Source: Aristolochia californica
Taxonomy: Eukaryota > Streptophyta > Magnoliopsida > Piperales > Aristolochiaceae
Length of the DNA stretch: 64,000 bases
Reading direction: 5' to 3'
Assembly (NCBI GenBank): GCA_029961685.1
Contig: JARWKL010000016.1
Location: forward strand, 17,552,157 to 17,616,156
The stretch's first letter is position 1. Each line of letters opens with the position of its first letter. The position numbers and the translations under genes are program-made. The notes under the pieces were generated by a model. It had not been told where the DNA came from and did no database searches. It saw nothing but the letters and a program-made list of their open reading frames with translations. Shown here one piece after another: positions 58,148 to 64,000 of the stretch.

Positions 58148-58670
58148 GGGTAGGGGTGTCATCCAGTTAAGTCTAACCTACATATGTTCCGACTTGGCTT
58201 GATTTGAATACTTCGAACTTGAGCTCAGCTTTGAGCCTAAAATTGTAATCGAGCTAGAGTCAAAGACTTTTAATCGAGTTTGTGCTCGAGTTCGAGCCGG
58301 GTTCAAGCTCCAACCTACTTTTAAAACTACAAAAATAAAAAATTATAAAAATAAATAAAGAGAATATATTGATAGGCTTAGTGCTATTGAATTGCATGTT
58401 ATCATAGAAAAGTCCAAGACGTTGCAATAGAGCATACTAACGAACAATAGCGAGGTTAATAGACCTAATAGAAAGAGCAAACCCCTCCATCAATAATGTT
58501 TATTTTTTGGCAAGCAATAAGTTTATACGTTGAGGGACTTAAAAGGATTGAACGATAGATTATCTTTGAGGTTTGAGATAAATAAGAGTAATTATTAACT
58601 AACTAAAAAGGTAATTGACGAGAGCAATTAAATGAAAATGTAATTTTGTAAAAAAGTCTACTCTAACGAA
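58148..58670 (+). mobile_element. Non-autonomous hAT-like repeat, second copy of 17730-18140
   Basis: It begins TAGGGGTGTCATCCAG, a usual start for such elements. It continues with GAGCTC/CGAGTT-rich words (58200-58320), then the same ordered landmarks as the 17.7-kb copy (CATACTAACGAACAATA, CCTCCATCAATAATGTTTATT, GGTTTGAGATAAATAA, TAACTAACTAAAAAGG, ATTTTGTAA). It is non-coding. Its right end lies about 320 bp upstream of the transporter start codon. Confidence 0.6.
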
Positions 58671-58840
58671 TCATTTCAAAGTACAATTTGGTCATTTCGT
58701 AGCCAACCGTCACCATACGAGAAATTTGAATAATCTTCAATGGTATTTCCGTAATTATAGTGTGAGGCCACGAATTCGAGGGGGCCTTACCTACCTCGCT
58801 ACTGATGTAAGCTTCCAGCAAGAGACCAGCTAGTTCTGTC

Positions 58841-58847
58841 TATTTAA
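58841..58847 (+). promoter_or_regulatory. Probable TATA box of the transporter gene
   Basis: TATTTAA lies 148 bases before the start codon, in a sequence that turns leader-like (CT/GA-rich) downstream. Spacing fits a leader of about 110-120 bases. Confidence 0.55.
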
Positions 58848-58988
58848 GCTCGCAAGCATTCGTTACTAGTTAGAGAGAGCTGTCAATGGCGACTTAAGTC
58901 TCCCTCAGAGTCTTCTTTCAACTCAAAAAAAGGGTGAAGATTATACACTGCTGTAAAGGAGAGGAAAGAGAAAGAGTTCAGTTGAGAA

Positions 58989-60914
58989 ATGGGTGCTCAG
59001 GGAAAGGAGAATAGTCTTCCTGAGTCTTTTGTTGGTACTGTTCCGGCCATGGAGATTGGAACACCAGAGAAGCCGCGGAGGTGGAACAAATACGCGATTG
59101 CATGCACGATGCTTGCTTCCATGACTTCTATCTTACTGGGTTATGGTCAGTTCATCCCCATTTTCCAGTTAAAGAAAAACTGCGAGCTTTTGTTCTTTTT
59201 TTTTTTTATTTCACGTCTTTTTAAGTGAAATTTCGATCTTTGTTCTTCTTCGTGTTCTTTATTCTTTTTCTTTCTTGGCTTCAAACTCCGTATCGTATAT
59301 ATTTCTGGTAATTTTGTGCCTATAGGCTTGGCCAATCTGCTTATAAGATGTAGAGAAAATCGAGTTTTGTTTTTTGTTTTTCTGAGTGTTAGTTGCCCTC
59401 TCTGAAGTTTTCGTCCTCAACTGTTCTTTTTTCTTTACTGCAAGTAACTTCTTCTCTTTCTTCTGGATTGATAGAGAAGTCTAATAATTCTCCAGCTCTG
59501 TTGTTCAGATATTGGGGTGATGAGTGGGGCGATGATCTTCATCAAAGATGATCTGAAGGTCAGCGACGTGCAGATCGAGATATTGGCGGGGATCCTAAAC
59601 GTGTACTCCTTGCTGGGATCGGCGGCCGCCGGTCGGACCTCCGACTGGATAGGTCGGAGGTATACAATCGTCCTTGCCGCCGTTATCTTCTTCGTCGGGG
59701 CACTGCTCATGGGTTTCGCTACCAATTACGCCTTCCTAATGTTCGGAAGGTTCGTCGCCGGAATTGGTGTAGGCTATGCTTTGATGATTGCTCCAGTCTA
59801 CACGGCGGAGATTTCTCCGGCGGCTTCTCGGGGCTTCCTCACCTCCTTCCCTGAAGTGTTCATCAACTTCGGAATTCTGCTTGGTTATGTCTCCAACTAT
59901 GCTTTCTCCAAGCTCCCACAGCATCTCGGCTGGAGATTTATGCTCGGCATCGGTGCAATTCCGTCGGTTTTTCTCGTTGTGTTTGTGCTCGCCATGCCGG
60001 AGTCTCCTAGGTGGCTGGTCATGCAAGGCCGCCTCGGAGACGCCCGACGGGTGCTCACTAAAACATCTGATTCCAAAGAAGAGGCTGAGCTCCGAATTGC
60101 AGACATAAAGGAAGCCGCCGGGATCCCTGCAAATTGCACCGACGATGTCGTCTCCGTCCCAAAACGCAACAGCGGGGAGGGAGTGTGGAAGGAGCTGCTT
60201 ATCCGACCAATCCCCGCCGTCCGCCGCATACTCATCGCTGGCGTCGGAATCCATTTCTTCCAGCAAGCATCCGGCATCGACGCCGTCGTCCTCTACAGCC
60301 CTCGCATCTTCAAAAAAGCCGGAATCAAAGGCAACGACGCTCTTTTAGGAGCGACGGTCGCAGTCGGGTTTACGAAGACACTATTCATCCTGGTGGCGAC
60401 CTTTCTGCTCGACAAAATCGGACGGCGCCCTCTCCTTCTGAGCAGCGTCGGCGGAATGATCCTCTCCCTCGTCGGTCTAGGCTTCGGACTGACGATGGCG
60501 GACCATTACCACGAAGAAAGGGTCATGTGGGCCATCGCCATTTGCATCGTCTGCATTCTAGCTTACGTGTCCTTCTTCTCCATCGGCCTCGGGCCGATTA
60601 CTTGGGTCTACAGCTCGGAGATTTTCCCATTACGCCTGCGAGCGCAGGGAACCAGCATGGCGGTGGGAACGAACAGACTTACGAGCGGTGTCATCTCTAT
60701 GACCTTCATTTCTCTCTCCAAGGGCATTACCATAGGAGGAGCCTTCTTTCTCTTCGCCGGAATCGCATCTTTAGCCTGGATTTTCTTCTTCTCCTTCCTG
60801 CCGGAGACTCGCGGCCGGACACTGGAAGACATGCAGGCACTGTTCGAGAAATCGAGATTCAAATCGGTCGACGAGGATGGTGGGACGGCAATCAATGGGC
60901 ACGGCCAACAGTAG
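58989..60914 (+). CDS. PLT: Polyol/monosaccharide proton symporter (PLT5-like)
   Basis: Major-facilitator sugar transporters of this group move sugar alcohols and hexoses with protons across the plasma membrane. Exons are 58989-59145 and 59509-60914. The GT-AG intron splits the aspartate codon of GYDIGVMSGA. The product is 520 residues. Motifs are GYD (51-53) in the first membrane segment, GRRYT after segment 2 (101-105), PESPRWL before the central loop (216-222), QQASGIDAVVLYSP in segment 7 (304-317), GRRPLLL (357-363), GPITWVYSSEIFPLRLRAQG (414-433) and PETRGRTLE after segment 12 (484-492). Length and the N-terminal PRRWNKYAIACTMLASM fit the plant polyol transporter group better than STP or ERD6-like proteins. 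Substrate cannot be read from sequence. The coding part is GC-rich compared with its flanks. No lesion is visible. Confidence 0.94.
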
Positions 60915-62110
60915 TGATAGTCTTACAAACCAGTAAAATCCATGTAAAGCTGAACGATCGAAGAAGATGGAAGTTCAACCTACTGTACTAGTATTCCTCT
61001 CTCTGAATCTGAGTAAAAAAATGGAGAAATGCGAACTGAAAAGAAAAGACACGATATGAGATGAAAAGATTCCTCAAGAAAATGGAAATCGTTGACAACC
61101 AATCATTTCCTTTTCACTGTTCTTGTCCATTTATAAATTGATGCTTCTTGTCTCCTTCATCGGCTCCAAAACTAAAGGACAGGATCCTTTATGAGTCCAG
61201 CCTCTAGCTCTGTGCAAAATCTACCAAATCACGAGCCAAATGTAATTTCAATCTGGTGCTCAGTCTCGATCAATACTTTATTACGATCATTGGATACTAT
61301 TCATGTCTCAGCATCAAAGCTTATCAAGTGATACACGAGACGGAAAGCCATTGATCAACGCCTGTTAAGATAACCATTGATTTTTCGTATTAGATCCGCC
61401 GTTTAGAACAAGAAACCCAACCAGTAATATTATATATCACGAGCCCATCTCTTTTGACGTGCATTAGAAGAGGTAACGTATAAAAGTGCTTATTGATGGA
61501 CGAGTAAGGTCAATGACACAGGTCTCTATCTCCCATGAAGCCAGATCTCTCAGATAAGATACGAAACATAAAATATACAAAGATGACGAATTGAGATTCT
61601 CTCGTCTTCGTTTTGCTTGACTTCAGAGTGTGATTATGAATCCCATTGAAGATAGACTGTTGCTTCATGATCAAAGCCATTAAAAAATGGCGACCCCGTT
61701 CCTATGAGGTTGTTCAATTAAGATTGTGGCTAAACAAAGTAACATAAAGATTAAAAATCAATTTAGATTAATTGCCTCTAGCTTGATCAGTTTGGATGGG
61801 ATAATGGTTATATGATTTGTGGATTCGACTCGCGTCTCAGGCGAGTGGACTCGATCTTTTAGGCAGATAGTTGAGTTGAACTTGAGTTGGCTACTAAGAG
61901 AAATATGTTCATATGCTTCGAAAAGCTAATAGTGGGGTGATTCTTTCGGTTTGAAAATCAGAACCCCTTTTTTAGAGACTATAGGCCTGAGTTGGGTTCA
62001 TTTTGAGGTACCAAGTGATGAGTCTGGTACCTGATTCATTCAGTTGGCCGAGTCTTGGTTTGAATAAGCTTTATTATGCAGAAATTGGCCTAACTTATGT
62101 CAGACTTGTA
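60915..62110. other. 3' flank of the transporter gene and intergenic DNA
   Basis: This includes the transporter 3' untranslated region (about the first 150-250 bases). Words such as GACTCGCGTCTCAGGCGAGTGGACTCGA (61830s, partly self-complementary) hint at another old transposon remnant. No gene or RNA is recognised. Confidence 0.45.
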
Positions 62111-62309
62111 GGTTTCTGTTTGGAACACCATAGAAAAGAAAAGAAAAAAAAAATGAGAATCAGAATTTGACTATTATTATTCACAAAAATAGTTACTGAA
62201 AAAGAGAATTTAATAATTATCTTTTTTTTATTAAATATTTTTGAAAATAATAATTGTGAAAATTTTCATTTTCTTTTATTTTCTTTTCCAGGGGTTCCAA
62301 ATAGACCCA
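62111..62309. mobile_element. MITE-like element with inverted ends
   Basis: The left end GGTTTCTGTTTGGAACACC.TAGAAAAGAAAAG pairs with the right end, which reverse-complemented reads TGGGTCTATTTGGAACCCCTGGAAAAGAAAATAAAAG. The interior is AT-rich and about 130 bp. Ends of the GG(G)TCTGTTTGGAA type are common in Tourist/PIF-Harbinger MITEs. The target duplication is at most TA and not clear. Confidence 0.65.
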
Positions 62310-64000
62310 TAGTGGTATGACTCTAATTCAGTTTTTTCCCGCTCTTTCAGATTTGGGTGGGCACATTGGTGATGGTTTTGGAGAACCACAACCCATCATA
62401 ACTTTTAGGGTTATGAACTAGTTCCTTATATTGGTCATCAAATCATAGATGAGAGCATGTAATTCTAACTTGGACCCGAGTCTGACTTGGCCCTATCAAA
62501 TCCTAGTCAACTCGCTCAAGTCAGATCAGGTGTTTCAAGCCTACAAACTAACAGAAAATAGAAGGGGTACGTTCGATCCTAAGCCAACTCACCCGTCCTA
62601 AATTTGCTACTGATTAGGGTGTGTTAGGTAAACTATAGAATCCAAATTGAAAGGTAGAGCCTTCTTTTCCTCCTAGAGATGCAATTTCCTAAAAATAAAT
62701 TTGTACAGAAAATACTTTAAAATGTGAATTTGAACTATCTCATGATGAGCCCCCAAGTTTGGTTTCTCTTGAGTTGCTGCCAGTCTCTGAATTTTTTGTT
62801 GTTGTTTGCCAACAAATAATCATTGGGAGAAAAGAAAATAAAAGAGAAAATCACTTTTTCTCTTCGTTAATAAAATTTCTCTCAGAAAGTTGAGAGAAAA
62901 TTTTATTCATCAAAATTTTAAAATATTTCTAATTCTCTTTTCTTTTTCTTTTTCTACTTGTATCCAAACAAAAGAAACTAATTTTATCTTCCATTTTCTC
63001 TCTTATTTTCCTTAATCATTCAAACAAGAGAAAATAAACCTATTTTATTTTATTTTATTTTATTTTCTCTTTCTCTTTCTTTTCTCTTCCTTTAAACTTA
63101 CGAGAAAACACAAGTATATTTTTTTTTGAAAGGAGAATAAAATATAAGTTGCAACTTTAGGATAAAATAAATATATTGTAACACCAATTAATACTTACTG
63201 TTAATATTTATCTAAGCAATTTTGAGGAATTGGTTCATGAACATGATGTGGTAGAAAAGTAGCCAAAGTGGGATCTAAAGTTTATATTTAAAAACAAGCA
63301 CTGAAGCAAATCACTGTGAATAATCAATATGCAAACTTGGAAAGTAAATAACTTTTATTTTTATATAATTTATTCTTAGTATGTTATTATTTATAACTAA
63401 TATTTTAAAAAATAACTTATTTATTTACTTATTATCGCAGTATAATTTAATAAGATAATAGTTACATTTTTATTATTTATAACTATAACTTTCTTATGTA
63501 TTAGAATATTAAGCATTAAACTTAAAGTAAAAACGAATTATAGTTTATTATTAATAATTTTGGCTTACTTATATAATCTTGATCTACCTTAAATTTATTT
63601 TTGAATTTTAAATTTTTAATCACAATCGTTGTCACATCTTCAATTATCCTAACATAATACAACTTTCCAACTAATATTGGGAAAAAAAACTCTACACACA
63701 AATATCAAATGCCCTAAATAATTTTAACTAATTTATAAAATAAAAATAAACAATATTTTTCATAAATATTTTTTTTCTTGATTTGATTAACATAGTCGGA
63801 TCTAATTTGGTACATGTGGTCGACTTGCAAGTTTTTCAAGTAAAACTTCCAATCTCTAGATTTCCACTTTCTAGTAGAATATCGAAGTGACTTCCGAGTA
63901 TGTTGTATATTTGAATCTCCACTACTCAAATCTAAAAAATAAATCATGTTTTTATATGCATGTTGGATAAAAATAGAAAATAAACAACTCAAGAAAGGAT
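62310..64000. other. AT-rich intergenic DNA to the window edge
   Basis: 62820-63110 is rich in GAGAAAA/TTTTCTC words that can pair with each other, and has a TTTTA pentanucleotide run at about 63038-63065. This may be another MITE, but its ends are unclear. The open frame at 63714-63992 on the minus strand has no known motif and a repeat-like composition. No gene is called. Confidence 0.45.

Noticed and set aside
60134..60991. 285-codon plus-strand frame in the transporter gene, and minus-strand frames in the same area
   Set aside because: Alternative-frame shadows of the transporter exon, rich in Arg/Pro/Ser as expected from frame-shifted GC-rich code.
63714..63992. 92-codon minus-strand frame at the window edge
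   Set aside because: The composition looks like a repeat, with no motif and no start context; it is possibly part of an element beyond the window.

Overview
This window is AT-rich nuclear DNA from a flowering plant, most likely a dicot. The genes have GT-AG introns of 60 bp to almost 1.8 kb. They belong to land-plant families: YUCCA auxin-biosynthesis monooxygenase, OVATE family protein, EMC4, polyol/monosaccharide transporter and chloroplast OEP24. Much of the space between them is old Ty1/copia, hAT, MULE-like and MITE-like DNA. I cannot name the species from sequence alone.

Layout. 1-9.7 kb is repeat-rich: a small TRIM-like element with 118-bp LTRs, a decayed copia polyprotein, and a young LTR inserted cleanly into that polyprotein. 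9.7-11.9 kb holds a complete four-exon YUCCA gene (+). 13.1-15.6 kb holds a broken OEP24 copy (-) that keeps its last intron. 15.7-18.1 kb holds two non-autonomous repeats, each with a second copy elsewhere in the window. 19.1-22.5 kb (with 5' sequence to about 24 kb) is a multi-exon gene (-) for a protein I do not recognise. 24-29 kb is LTR- and MULE-related sequence plus a possible broken exon pair. 29.3-30.3 kb is an intact single-exon OVATE gene (-). 31-35.4 kb is repeats, ending in a compound repeat about 220 bp upstream of the EMC4 start. 35.7-38.7 kb is EMC4 (+), whose terminal exon is tandemly duplicated. 39.3-40.6 kb is an element with about 300-bp inverted ends. 40.6-52.0 kb is stacked copia remnants, including one 5.0-kb element with both LTRs. 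52-57 kb has CACTA-like ends and a decayed hAT transposase. 59.0-60.9 kb is an intact two-exon polyol-transporter-like gene (+). The remainder is intergenic DNA with one MITE-like element.

The intact genes are separate single-copy loci, not a cluster acting in one pathway: YUCCA (auxin synthesis at the ER/cytosol), OVATE (nuclear growth repressor), EMC4 (membrane-protein insertion in the ER), a sugar-alcohol/proton symporter, and the unknown probable nuclear protein. I see no bacterial-type system, CRISPR array, rRNA or convincing tRNA gene. The most checkable novelties are the duplicated EMC4 last exon, the 1.3-1.5-kb repeat family that sits next to the EMC4 promoter, the miniature LTR element, and the unrecognised gene at 19-22 kb.
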